DNA of 64,000 nt, from the NCBI RefSeq assembly GCF_000003815.2, contig NC_049987.1, positions 11,926,778 to 11,990,777 on the forward strand. Direction: 5' to 3'. Position 1 is the stretch's first letter. Each line of letters starts with the position of its first letter. Under the pieces are notes generated by a model, which was not told where the DNA came from, made no database searches, and saw nothing but the letters and a program-made list of their open reading frames with translations. Made by a program: the position numbers and the translations under genes. This stretch comes from Branchiostoma floridae (lineage: Eukaryota; Chordata; Leptocardii; Amphioxiformes; Branchiostomatidae). Below are positions 56,401 to 64,000 of this stretch, piece after piece.

Positions 56401-58333
56401 ATAGGGTCTGCCCGGTCTTTCAGAAAATTACATTCCGCGTATTCACGTGTTGAATATACATGGAGTTCCGCTGGAAAACGCACGGTAATGCAGTCTTATT
56501 AAGAAAGGTGCTGACACGTTACGAAGCTGCCATATTTGATTTGTTGTAGTCGCTTAGATTTAGTGAACTCAGACATTCATAAACGTTGAGACTAAAAACC
56601 ACCCTGGTGAAATGAATGAGAAAATCACAGTTTTTACTTAATCTATCTTAAATCAGTCAGATGAGATATTTTTCTAATATCGGGGCCAGTTAATTGAGAA
56701 GGAATTTTCGCCGCCAGCGCTGTCTGGAAATTCGAGGACACAAATCAAACGACGGAATGGTGCGGTTGCTAGGTAACGACGCCATATGTATTTCGGATGA
56801 CTGACGCACTGACGTTCCTCAAGATGCACTCACGCCGCGATGACGTACGATGGGTTTACGTCGAGCGACACCTTCTAACCCTTCTCTTCTCCCCGGAGAA
56901 CCCGCCTGGCCGTGACTGATTCCGTTATCATGCGGCATGTCCCGAGGTAGATCTCCGCAGTTCGGCCTGTAATCGTTCCGCGCCGTATTTATTGACGGTA
57001 TTTTATTTCAGTCAGTCATGTGGGTCCCAGCAGAGGTCAAGGATCACGTTCGATACCGCGATAAGCTGTAACAATTTAGTAACGTTACCACCCCTGTAGA
57101 GGGGGAGTGCTGCGTTCCAAATAAGACAAATGGGTGATTTCAAGTCTGGTCAGAGGGGAAGACAAGTCTGAGTACATATCGTCCCAGGAATTATTTCGTT
57201 TCATCACCCCTTATTTCATGTACTTACTCCCCAGTTGGTAAGGAAAACCCAACCGTCACCTTGACGGACGGCCCCACTTCCTAAACGGGGGGTGTAGGTG
57301 TGTAAACATGAACCTGAGGTAAGATTTATTTTGCAGACGATATTTTTGATTCGTCTCGCTCACCTGGCAGACTCCTTGTCGTCCCTGCCGAACAGGGATG
57401 CTTTGCGCGCGATGTAACGTAACATGGCGCCGGTCTGAACCATCTTCATCCCGTCTATCTCCAGCAGTGGTACCTGGAGGAAGAGGAGGTCTCCACCTGG
57501 AGGAGAGGAGAGGACATCAGTGAGCGCCGGGGGAGCAAACATTACGGTGAGCGTTTGGAATTTTCCCTCTAGCGTTTCTGGTAGGTAATGAACCCATGAG
57601 AAGCTCAGGGACCGTGGCGGAGCGCACCCTGCCCGGTGGGGTAGCATGAGTGGCGTGGTTTAATACATTCCAAATGTGCTACCGCTCGGGGCTCGTCGCC
57701 AAATAGAGGGGAGATTTTATCCCGGCCAGAATATCACAGCAGAACGGTACAACCAGACAGGACGTTTACGATTTCTGTGGGGAAACAACTAGTTTCTTAT
57801 ACTGGAGACTACAGTGTACTGGTTGTGGGATACTTAGCAAAGGCGCCCCCCGAATGCTGTGTCGTCGTGACCAGTAAGAGGACCGTGGTATCGGCGGTGG
57901 TGAGTTGGTTAATTGTATTGTAGCATACGGTCTATTGTAACGTTATATACAGTCTATGATAAGGCTTGGAGAATTTGATTAGACGCAATCTTTACGCAGA
58001 GAGATTAGCTTATGTCTGTGGTGGTGTGTTTAGGGAAAAAAAGTCTGTTGACAGTTGTTTTAGGGCCTCACGAGTAGCTCTCTCTCTCACACTCTTTCCC
58101 CGAGCCAGTAGCGTTGTTTTCAACCGTACCGTGACAGCCGGGGTCTGGGGTCAGCCTCCAGCCGCTGAAAAGCACAGCGGTGGCGCGGCTAATTTTGAAC
58201 CAAACGTCACCGTGTGGGCCACCTTAAACAATCGCTCTCGCCATGTTGAATCACTGAGAAGCCAACATTAATGCTACCTACGTGCTCTCAGCTCCTCCAT
58301 CTGCTCCTTAGTCTCCAGAAACACCTCATCGAA
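26443..58333 (-). CDS. Alpha-class glutathione S-transferase (N-terminal exon outside window)
   Basis: Five coding exons in transcript order: 58282-58333, 57364-57496, 41604-41739, 31515-31646, 26443-26565. All are GT-AG with matching phases (0, 1, 2, 0, 0) and give 191 residues. About 28 N-terminal residues, including the catalytic Tyr, must lie on an exon beyond 64000. Visible are [15 protein letters not shown] (cis-Pro loop and the Gln-Thr pair that binds the glutathione gamma-glutamyl group), AMLRYIARK, an all-helical C-terminal domain with [14 protein letters not shown], and the alpha-class-like end [10 protein letters not shown]. It conjugates glutathione to electrophiles as a cytosolic dimer. 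Introns are very long (0.8, 15.6, 10.0 and 4.9 kb). The 10 kb intron contains a complete gene on the other strand. Convergent with CMSS1. Confidence 0.9.
26701..26796. mobile_element. Short MITE with AGCCTG...CAGGCT ends
   Basis: Arms 26701-26742 and 26753-26796 pair over almost their whole length. The paired parts include GAGCTATAA/TTATAGCTC and CTCTTCTGT/ACAGAAGAG, with ends TAGCCTG and CAGGCTA. It is 96 bp long with no coding capacity. The terminal motif is shared with 46248-46377 and 54046-55238, so these probably use the same type of transposase. No clear target-site duplication. Confidence 0.65.
27780..27915. repeat. CCGCGAAC-rich repeat patch
   Basis: Several copies of CGCGAAC and its inverse GTTCGCGG within 130 bp, ending in AACTTAAATGCATTTACAGTA. 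A related end (ACCGTAAATCTTGAAATGTTCGCC) stands near 31373. It looks like a fragment of an inverted-repeat DNA element. Confidence 0.45.
30403..30480 (-). repeat. tRNA-like fragment (SINE or tRNA pseudogene)
   Basis: On the minus strand a perfect B box, GGTTCGATTCC, lies about 50 nt after a poor A-box-like GGCAATCAGGGG. Acceptor arms do not pair well, so not a functional tRNA; more likely a SINE head. Confidence 0.4.
32700..32899. mobile_element. MITE, 'CACATTTCCAAACC' family, copy 1
   Basis: About 200 bp. The left end reads TCACATTTCCAAACCGGGGC and the right end is its near inverse, with GTTTGGAAATGTGACG. Internal GGGAACGAAAAG is also shared with the other copies. No coding capacity. Three more copies lie at 43032, 48011 and 59713, all in GST introns or upstream of its first visible exon. 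Confidence 0.75.
33316..33477. mobile_element. MITE with ~37 bp terminal inverted repeats
   Basis: The left arm begins TATTGTGAACTTCAG and contains TATCCAAGCTTAGGA. The right arm contains TCCTAAGCTTGGATA and ends GGTTCACAATA. Arms pair over about 37 of 39 bases with a loop of about 85 bp. It is 162 bp and non-coding. TA at both outer ends would suit a Tc1/mariner-type origin, but this is not proven. Confidence 0.7.
34752..35107. mobile_element. hAT-like MITE with CAGGGCTCGAAATA ends
   Basis: CAGGGCTCGAAATA at 34752-34765 faces TATTTCGAGCCCCG at 35094-35107. CAGGG-type ends are typical of hAT elements. Both flanks contain TATAC, which may be a worn target-site duplication. Near both ends the motif ACCTGCAC or its inverse GTGCAGGT recurs about nine times, like subterminal transposase-binding repeats. 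It is 356 bp and non-coding. Confidence 0.65.
36493..36628 (+). promoter_or_regulatory. Promoter of the nested secreted-protein gene: CRE and TATA box
   Basis: A perfect CRE palindrome TGACGTCA lies at 36493-36500 and a TATA box TATAAATA at 36621-36628. The TATA box places transcription start near 36650, about 90 nt before the chosen ATG at 36740. A CACGTG E-box follows near 36666. This is a focused, inducible-type promoter, unlike the TATA-less CMSS1 start. Confidence 0.55.
36740..38705 (+). CDS. Secreted four-helix protein, candidate long-chain class I cytokine
   Basis: Four coding exons: 36740-36928, 37207-37290, 37657-37830, 38514-38705. All introns are GT-AG and phase 0, and the total is 212 codons plus stop. 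Residues 1-25 form a clear signal peptide. Basic RSRKR (36-40) may be a propeptide site. Predicted amphipathic segments: A about 42-74 (exons 1-2), B about 94-115 and C about 121-149 (exon 3), D about 176-202 (exon 4), with long A-B and C-D loops. Cysteines are at 75, 156, 203, 207 and 210. This matches the up-up-down-down layout and exon pattern of IL-6/G-CSF/CNTF-type cytokines, which have almost no sequence signature. I recognise no family by sequence. It could instead be another helical secreted hormone. It is nested in the 10 kb GST intron on the opposite strand. Start is at MATHRV because it begins the signal peptide. Confidence 0.7.
37987..38054. repeat. Dispersed repeat 'TGGCCAGCTTTGATACTA', copy 1
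   Basis: A segment of about 70 bp with CCTTGGCCGG, TGGCCAGCTT, GATACTACCTTATG and CTGCTTGGAGATTA. It matches 46949-47027 closely in the same order. It lies between exons 3 and 4 of the nested gene. Probably an old SINE-like repeat. Confidence 0.5.
38706..41603. other. 3' flank of the nested gene and remaining GST intron
   Basis: No further coding exon is seen. Several ATTTA/ATTTATT motifs (near 39190-39215, 39630, 39770) lie between the stop codon and the AATAAA signals at 39847-39852 and 39870-39875. If those are the true 3' end, the 3' UTR would be about 1.15 kb and AU-rich, as in many cytokine mRNAs. AT richness of the intron makes this weak. An inverted-repeat element lies at 40066-40221. 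Confidence 0.4.
40066..40221. mobile_element. MITE with ~60 bp imperfect inverted arms
   Basis: Outer ends are CTGTATAC and GTATACAG. The arms include AGGTTGGTAGGAAAATCGTGA and its near inverse, and CTTTCATCA facing TGATGAAAG. It is 156 bp with a small loop and no coding capacity. Confidence 0.65.
43032..43209. mobile_element. MITE, 'CACATTTCCAAACC' family, copy 2
   Basis: The left end is TAACGTCACATTTTCAAACC and the right end reads GGTTTGGAGACGTGACGTAA. ACTTTTCGTTCCGGAA inside matches the internal module of copy 1 on the other strand. About 178 bp, more diverged than copies 1 and 4. Confidence 0.65.
44163..44224 (-). repeat. tRNA-like fragment with good A and B boxes
   Basis: On the minus strand TGGCGTAGTGGTTAGCG (A box) and GGTTCGAACCC (B box) are spaced about as in a tRNA, and a T-run follows soon after. 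The T arm does not pair beyond three bases and the acceptor arm is poor. It is thus a tRNA pseudogene or a SINE head rather than a working tRNA. Confidence 0.45.
45404..45588. mobile_element. Inverted-repeat element, 'CTTCGCAGAC' family, copy 2
   Basis: The left arm has CCTTCGCAGAC and GATTTGCGATTTTCAACAGG. The right arm has their near inverses, CCTGTTCTGTGTTGAAAATC and GTCTGCGAAGG, ending AGGCTAA. It is about 185 bp, non-coding, and shares termini with 24115-24380. Confidence 0.6.
46248..46377. mobile_element. MITE with 33 bp arms, AGCCTGGGTACCATCCGG ends
   Basis: AGCCTGGGTACCATCCGG at 46248 continues as a 33-base arm, almost perfectly inverted at 46345-46377 (a few mismatches in the GGTAGTAG part). 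The element is 130 bp. The left terminus alone recurs near 29231 (TAGCCTGGGTACCATCC), a broken copy. Confidence 0.75.
46949..47027. repeat. Dispersed repeat 'TGGCCAGCTTTGATACTA', copy 2
   Basis: Collinear with 37987-38054: TTAGCCGG, TGGCCAGCTTTGATACTATC, TTATGGCACC and CTGCTTGGAGATTA, with a short insertion. A weaker third relative may lie near 49160-49200 (TTTGATACTGTCTTATG). Confidence 0.5.
48011..48198. mobile_element. MITE, 'CACATTTCCAAACC' family, copy 3 (degraded)
   Basis: The left end is CTCTCCAAACCGGGGCCCG. The right end has GCCCGGCCGGG and GGTTGGAAATGTAACC. It matches the family at both ends but with more changes than the other copies. Confidence 0.55.
53476..53530. repeat. Perfect 18 bp inverted repeat
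   Basis: TATCCAAAACAGTTCTTA (53476-53493) is exactly inverted at 53513-53530 with a 19 nt loop. A third, imperfect copy (ATCCAAAACAATTCTTG) follows near 53553. Remnant of a small inverted-repeat element. Confidence 0.65.
54046..55238. mobile_element. 1.2 kb foldback-type element with C-rich and G-rich ends
   Basis: Outer ends are AGCCTGGAGTCC (54046-54057) and inverted GGATTCCAGGCT (55227-55238). An inner pair is CCGGTGTGAC (54132-54141) and GTCACACCGG (55219-55228). The left part carries tandem GATCTCGCCCCCC / GGGGCGAAATCACTAGC modules, themselves palindromic, and a C14 run (54152-54165). The right part carries G12 (55165-55176) and GGGGGGCGAAAACGCTA modules. The middle is AT-rich, without a long open frame. 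It is a non-autonomous element sharing termini with the shorter AGCCTGG elements of this window. Confidence 0.65.
55733..56050. repeat. Tandem duplication, period about 157 bp, two copies
   Basis: Both units start GGGATTAC and share, among others, GAGTTATTAACGAAAGTAAG, GGTACCGATTTGCGG, GGGACCGTGCGTTCGG and CTAAATCTTCAGTACTTCAC. Unit 2 has small insertions in the middle. No open frame spans it. Confidence 0.8.
56154..56171 (+). repeat. Homopolymer G18
   Basis: An uninterrupted run of 18 G, preceded by a shorter G6 tract near 56133. It can form G-quadruplex and is prone to sequencing error. Confidence 0.9.
57497..58281. other. 0.8 kb GST intron, nothing seen
   Basis: Intron between the second and first visible GST exons. 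No repeat or exon recognised. Confidence 0.5.
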
Positions 58334-59712
58334 CTGTAAGAACGAGAGAAATACGTGTATCCGTCAGGCATTGTGTAGAAAGAGAGGATGATGTTTGCCT
58401 AGACTTCACTACAAGCAGTGTAATGTAGTGTCGTGTGTGTACTATGTCAGGGGTGGATGTAGCACGGTAAATGTCAGCTAACAAATCGCATTGTGCGTGT
58501 TGAAAAGCTGGGAGCCTCCGCCTGACTGCAGGCACTGATGGGATGTTGTTAATGGTTGACCTGAGCACGATGGCGGCTACTGGGCTGCACTTGATCTACT
58601 GCCAGCAACCGCCTACACAAACTTGGAGCCTGTATCTAGAGGGATGGAAATATTTGGCATGGAGATTTGAAATTACACCCCCTACACCGTATTTCTGCCT
58701 GCTCTGGATAGTCAACATCCCATTCTACAGACAATATGTTTAGTACGGTTTGTCCCAGTATTTCACTGCCTGTGTGAGATTTCATGCTCGAAAACAGTTA
58801 CAGATTTCTTTGAGAATGAGGGACTAGAAGCTGGAAAGGTTTCAAAGATCAGATCTAGTATCCCTCTTGCCCACCTCCCCAATATTCAGCATCCACAGCT
58901 ATCTATGATCTATGGCTCTACAGTAGACAGTAGAGTAGAGTTTTTCGGCTCAGGTACGAACGTATGAGAATGGTTTATCTTCGCCTGGTGTCTACAGTGT
59001 TGGTAGAGTGTAGTTGTTACATTTTCCGACGTTTGGAAATTTGAAGGGCCGTTAAGTTGATAGTATGTGTTGATAATAGCTTTTCCAACAGAAGAAGTCG
59101 TGAATAGGAAACAGTGGTTCCGTTGCAGTAGTACAACGTTGTCCCGTTATCTGAACCGTTCTGACCATCAACTCTCGGGTTTCCTCACTCAATTATAGAA
59201 CATGGAGGAGCGAACCTTATCGTCGTCTGCAAATTAACGTTCGCCCTGCTTCTCACCAGAAACTGCGAGAATCATTAACATAGCGCAGGTATCAAATGGC
59301 TTAGGGAAGGGATGGATCTTTATTTGTCACCAGGGAGAGGGGATGGGAAAATCCTCGTCCTACGTCACTGACTGACCATTATAGCCGTTATATTCATTAT
59401 GGAGCTCTGGTATATTGACAGACGTGCATGCTCCATGGTTGGTCAGACGTAAAAATATGTCTGGTATCTCTGGTATCACAATCCCAAGGGATCATTACTG
59501 GTTTGTCCCCTACGTTACGGTCGGGTCTGTGGGGTATGCGATCCCTGGGTTTTGTTACTGGATTGTCCCTACCGGTACCGTTATGGCAGTGTCTGTGGAG
59601 TATGTCACGGTGCACGTGAAAACGAGGTACTGGCGGAGGTTACGGGGGTAGGCTGTTGTATTTATGTAATTTTTCGTGACCACGGGGTTCTAGAAGTGTT
59701 GAGTTTGGCGAC

Positions 59713-59912
59713 GGCCACATTTCCAAACCGGGACCCGACCGGGCAGCTTTCGGGAACGAAAGGTATAATTTAAAAGACAACAAAACACACAGAACAGAGG
59801 GAAAAAATCAGTCATCAGTATAATTTGTGTGACGTTATATTCCTTAATGAACAAATCATATTTTTCGTTTCTGCGACCATCCCGGTCGGGCCCGGTTTGG
59901 AAATGTGACCTT
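59713..59912. mobile_element. MITE, 'CACATTTCCAAACC' family, copy 4
   Basis: The left end is GGCCACATTTCCAAACCGGG and the right end is CCCGGTTTGGAAATGTGACC. Internal CTTTCGGGAACGAAAG is as in copy 1. It is about 200 bp and the best match to copy 1 at 32700-32899. Confidence 0.75.
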
Positions 59913-62900
59913 AGCAAAAGTCGGTTAGAAGTGTATATTTGTACTCATGTACATGTACACAATACAGTGCGACTGGTGTTTGACTGTATCAGAACACCGA
60001 CTGACATGTCCTTTGCTACAGGATGCTAGATGGATGCTATGCTTAGAAGTTAAGTGCTAGCTTTTTGAGTCTACCTTCATCGTCTGTAATTGGTGTATCG
60101 TCTGGCATTAACACGACATAATTGCCCAGGCGCGGCCAACTTGAAAGACACCATGTTTACTACCATCATGTATGGACAGTAATTGCGCCTGTAAAAATTC
60201 TAATTGTTTGGAATACTACCAGTATCTGGTAGACGTATATGTGTATGGTCCATAATTTGTTCTCCGAACATCAACCTCAAGGTACCCTCATGTTATCCTC
60301 AAGGTATATCCCTACAATGATCATGTTTAGACAGAATATCTAGAATATCTACTACCCACAACAGATGGTGATTGGATACTGTGCTCAAAGTTCGAGCGCT
60401 GAACTAGGTCACTGGTGTCAACTTTATTACAGCAGAGGAATTTACGACTAACATGCTTTGTATTAAAACTTTGACAATATGGAGAAAGTCGTGAAAATAT
60501 CATAATGAACGTTCTGTTTGAGACGCCGACTGTTGTTTTCTGTTTTCTCGAGCCGATTTCGTCCTTAATTTGTTTTCGTAGGTCGTGTTTAATTTGATAA
60601 GTTTCGCCTTACACGGGGACAGAGCATGTATGTAAACACTCCAACAGGCGACTAGATCCGTTGTTTGGACGTAACAAGACTGGGGCGGAAGCAAACTTTC
60701 CTTTCCCGGCGCAAAATCTAGCAATCGGCTAATTGGATAAATGGTACAATTGTAGAACGGTTATATTTCCTGCAATTGTACCGTCTCTGTTGAAACAGTA
60801 AAAGAATTAGACAACTGCATGGCTACCTTGTACTGTTTCCATCGGTCCAATAGGTTTATCTCTCACTGCGATTCGAGCCACATGTAAGCATGTTCTGCCT
60901 ATGATAAGAAACATTTAGCACATTTCTGTTCAACTATTTTACTCAGGAGAGGCAAAATAGTGGTCTTTGGTCTAAGAAAATGACATTTTGTTGCCTTTTC
61001 AAAGGCTGAGTTTGGGTCGTTTTTACAATACATTTCCAAACGTATCTTTGCCGAAATGCTAGACATTCTGATTTGTTGCTACCATAAACATTACCGACTG
61101 CCGAGGAATATTGCTTACTATAATTATTAGCTGTCAGTGTAACGTTGGTGACGAGTAGACTGGGCACCACGCCACGGTAGGCTAGGCTACATGCCAAAAA
61201 CCAGGGTAACCGTTCTAACTGACGCTCAATTGTTTTCATGAAATCGGCATAATGGTTTATTATTGTACAACTCGACAGAAGCATGCCGAAGCCTTTTGGC
61301 TGAAATTGGAGTCAAGCCCGTTTGCCAGGTGCCAGTGGTATTCTCACTTTGATGTTGGAGTTGGATCTTGCCATTCAGTTCAACATCATACTAGATTTTT
61401 GCACAATAATTTTCAAACTGCCAGCACCAATCGCTGAGATCTATCATGAGTAGTAGATCAGACAATGACATCTTCGGTTTGGTTGGAGATATGTTGTATT
61501 GAGTACATTAGAACATGGCGGGGCCCTTTATCTCCTATGAATAGCGCTATACTTTTGTCAGGATGTTCTGTTCTGTATATAAAGAGTTCAAGTGACTCAT
61601 CCGTTACCCGTGGTAGGTCTCTGACACTCCAAGACGCACGGCGAGCCTTGCCTGTTTCCCATAGTTCCGTGATTAATGGGTGTTATCGCAAGTGTCAATC
61701 ACCTGTCATGAGGTCATCGCTAACCCAGTCACAGATGGCCCCGGTACTCAGGAGTATCCCCTGGCAGAAATGCCAACAAAAACTGTGCTTTCGGTTATGA
61801 CCTGTGGTACTCAAGAACTGATTTATTACAGTAGGCATCCCTTTGAGAAGTTAGAGTGCCTTTTTCTTCATGACTTTGTTTAATCTGAATCTAAAAGGGC
61901 GTACGCATGTCGTCGTACTTTGCAACTTTAGAACCTGGAAGTCAAAATAAATATCCCAAATCTCTTGTAGTGGTTGACACGTAAATAAATGCCTGTTTGA
62001 GATCCATGAACAAATCCAGTCGCTTCAAACAATCTTTTGCAAAAGGGCAGACATGTACCAGGGCCCACCTCCCATTGAACTTGAAGAAGACGACATTTCT
62101 TCTAATTTGAAGGAATCTGCCGACGATACTCAGTACGGTAACCGGAAGACTGTTGAGCCTCTGACTGTTTATTATCATGCTGCTACACCGCAGTCACTGT
62201 AAATCTTCTCTCTGTTGATGGTTGTTTGTTTTGGTGAAGAAACATCTTAACAAACGCCTCAGACTGACAGAGTTAACCAGTATTCCTACCTGGTCGGAAA
62301 CTCTAGTATTAAAGAAAGATGCAGGGACTACAGGCTGTATAATTCGCAATCTGTTGGGGATGTGGGGCACTGTGCGATGGGGGAGGGGCAGTGTGCTCAA
62401 CATCTGTGTGAAAATCATACATCACAGTCTTCCTCACTTTGAGGCTCCCAAAGTTAAACTTTAAGAACAGTCGCTGCAAATCCTCGCTGTCGTCAAATTG
62501 TCCTCCAGGAATACTTGTTGCACATTTGCGAAATTGTTATAAAAGTAAAGCTAGCCTAATCCCCTGTCGAACACTCCTTGATGTGGTCTCCAATTTGGCA
62601 GGACAAACACCAGCCTGTCTGGTTTCTATTTGAAACTCCCCTGTGTTTACTTCCCAGTCTCGCACCACTTCTCACAGGTGTTCTGCACCGTCTCATACAG
62701 GCGTTTATGTGATGGGTCGCTGTTGGTTTCTTTTTGGAGTACAATTAGGAAACTCCCGTGTGAGGTCTACCTGTGACAATGTGTCATAAAGTCGCCATGT
62801 TCTTTGTCACACTTGACGTTGTAATGTCGGAGGACTACCGACTAATTGGGCAATGGAATAGTTGAAATAGTTTAATGACTTCTGTTTTTTGTTACTACTG

Positions 62901-63728
62901 ATCGGTATATATTTGAGTACGTGTTCTGTAAATATACCAAAATTCAATTACACGGCTTACAATAGAGAGGGAGAGTTATTGACTTAACTGTCCCTTTGCA
63001 GCAAATAATGGAACTAGATATTGCATTATCCAGATCGCAATGATCGATATTAACACAAAGATTTAATTTGATATGATATGACAATTAAACACAAAAGCAG
63101 GTACATATTTTGTGTTTTATTAACGTTAAAATGTGAATTTGAGGTTTCCCGATTATGTAGTAATAAAAATGACTGGATCAAAGTTTGCATTAAGCTTACG
63201 CTCTATGCCAATTATCTAGTGTCAAAATGATATGTTACATGCATACCTCGCTCATATTTTTGAGTGCTTGATAAAAACCAGAGCTAGCGTTCCTAATGGT
63301 TTTATTGGCTGGTAATATAGCAGTAATATCTGTTCCCGTCCGCATGAAGCCATGTGAGACAAATGGGTGTGGCCTGTCTTTTATCGTACCAGTTTCACTC
63401 GCAGTTTGTTCCACCTGGACACCTATGGGGCAGATTACATACACTTTACGATCACAACTCGGGGTGGATTCATATGGCTAAAAAATGTCAGCTTTTAATC
63501 TGGTAGCCTCGTTATTTTATTGCATCACAGGCGATGCCCTATCTCGTTCCAAGTGTCAGGTCATTTCAGATTGATTTATCGAAGTCCGTTAAATACTATG
63601 GGTGGAACAACATCACGTGATGACTCAGATAGATGTCGTCCTATCCTATGGATTCTGAATACTAAAGTGGTATTCTAGATTTATGAAATAATATCATTTT
63701 TCTCAAGCAGTACAATAATGTAGCAGTA

Positions 63729-63813
63729 TGATAATTATTGATAATTATTGGGTATTAAGTATTGATAATTATTGATATATATATTGATTAAGTATTGATA
63801 ATTATTGGGTACC
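63729..63813. repeat. AT-rich direct repeats (TTGATAATTATTG)
   Basis: The unit ATTGATAATTATTG occurs four to five times within about 85 bp with GGGTATTAAG-type spacers, twice followed by GGGTA. Confidence 0.7.
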
Positions 63814-64000
63814 TGCCTATGGCACTGGCTGCAAATACACCCGATATTATAATTCACATCAAAGTTTGCCACCAACAATCACAGATATCAGAATGAGGAC
63901 AAATATACACTGTGTACATTTATTTTAGGGTACCAGTGGTCGATTTCCTGGGTGGTCAATCAATATTTTATTTATGTTTCGGGCTAAAGGGCTTTTATTC

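Larger units (their letters stand above)
41740..57363. other. 15.6 kb GST intron, repeat-rich, no gene recognised
   Basis: I found no convincing exon in this intron. It contains short inverted-repeat elements at 43032, 45404, 46248, 48011 and 54046, a tRNA-like fragment at 44163, a tandem duplication at 55733, homopolymer runs and several GC-rich patches (about 47260-47420, 50210-50350, 51060-51260). The longest open frame (51401-51850) has no domain and I do not call it. Confidence 0.5.
58334..64000. other. Upstream GST intron or flank, no gene recognised
   Basis: The minus-strand exon with the GST N-terminus (Tyr and the GRG-type motif) was searched for by eye and not found, so this is probably intron. 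One MITE (59713-59912) and an AT-rich tandem patch (63729-63813) are present. Several open frames of 60-113 codons show no domain or splice support. Confidence 0.45.

Noticed and set aside
58334-64000. First coding exon of the GST gene
   Set aside because: Searched by eye on the minus strand for a YFNGRGR-like exon with a donor in the right phase and found none; probably beyond the window end.

Overview
The window looks like nuclear DNA of a cephalochordate (lancelet, Branchiostoma-like). The evidence is intron-rich genes with GT-AG splicing, an invertebrate chordate gene set (short-chain collagen C4-type proteins, CMSS1, alpha-class GST), CR1-type non-LTR retrotransposons, and very many short inverted-repeat elements. 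The species is an inference from gene and repeat style, not from a marker gene.

Region 1 (970-18079, minus strand) holds a head-to-tail tandem duplication of a membrane-anchored short-chain collagen gene. Copy 1 (970-3182) is intact: six exons, 390 codons, type II membrane anchor, coiled coil, furin-type site, short Gly-X-Y region, Cys-rich C-terminal domain. Copy 2 (4188-18079) has the same six exons but is spread over 13.9 kb. A 5.5 kb non-LTR retrotransposon (LINE A, with a 1283-codon open ORF2) sits inside its last coding exon. A 4.3 kb CR1-type element (LINE B) sits 17 nt from a splice acceptor. A 1.85 kb interspersed repeat sits in another intron. Removing the three insertions returns a gene of about 2.3 kb, almost the size of copy 1. 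LINE B contains the only assembly gap (15873-15972 N); the same ~390 bp lies on both sides of it, so the gap is probably an unmerged contig overlap.

Region 2 (18080-22904) has a 790 bp head-to-head promoter interval and then a complete nine-exon CMSS1 orthologue on the plus strand (284 codons; ribosomal small-subunit biogenesis factor), with a 5'-truncated CR1 fragment in intron 1.

Region 3 (26443-58333 and beyond, minus strand) is an alpha-class glutathione S-transferase gene, convergent with CMSS1. Five coding exons are visible; the N-terminal exon is outside the window. Its introns (5, 10 and 15.6 kb) carry at least seven families of short inverted-repeat elements, one with four copies.

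Nested in the 10 kb GST intron, on the opposite strand, is a four-exon gene (36740-38705) for a 212-residue secreted, mainly helical protein. All its introns are phase 0, and a TATA box and a CRE palindrome lie upstream. Its layout (signal peptide; helix A in exons 1-2, B and C in exon 3, D in exon 4) is that expected of a long-chain class I helical cytokine. This is the best candidate for something undescribed here. The last 5.7 kb show no convincing gene.
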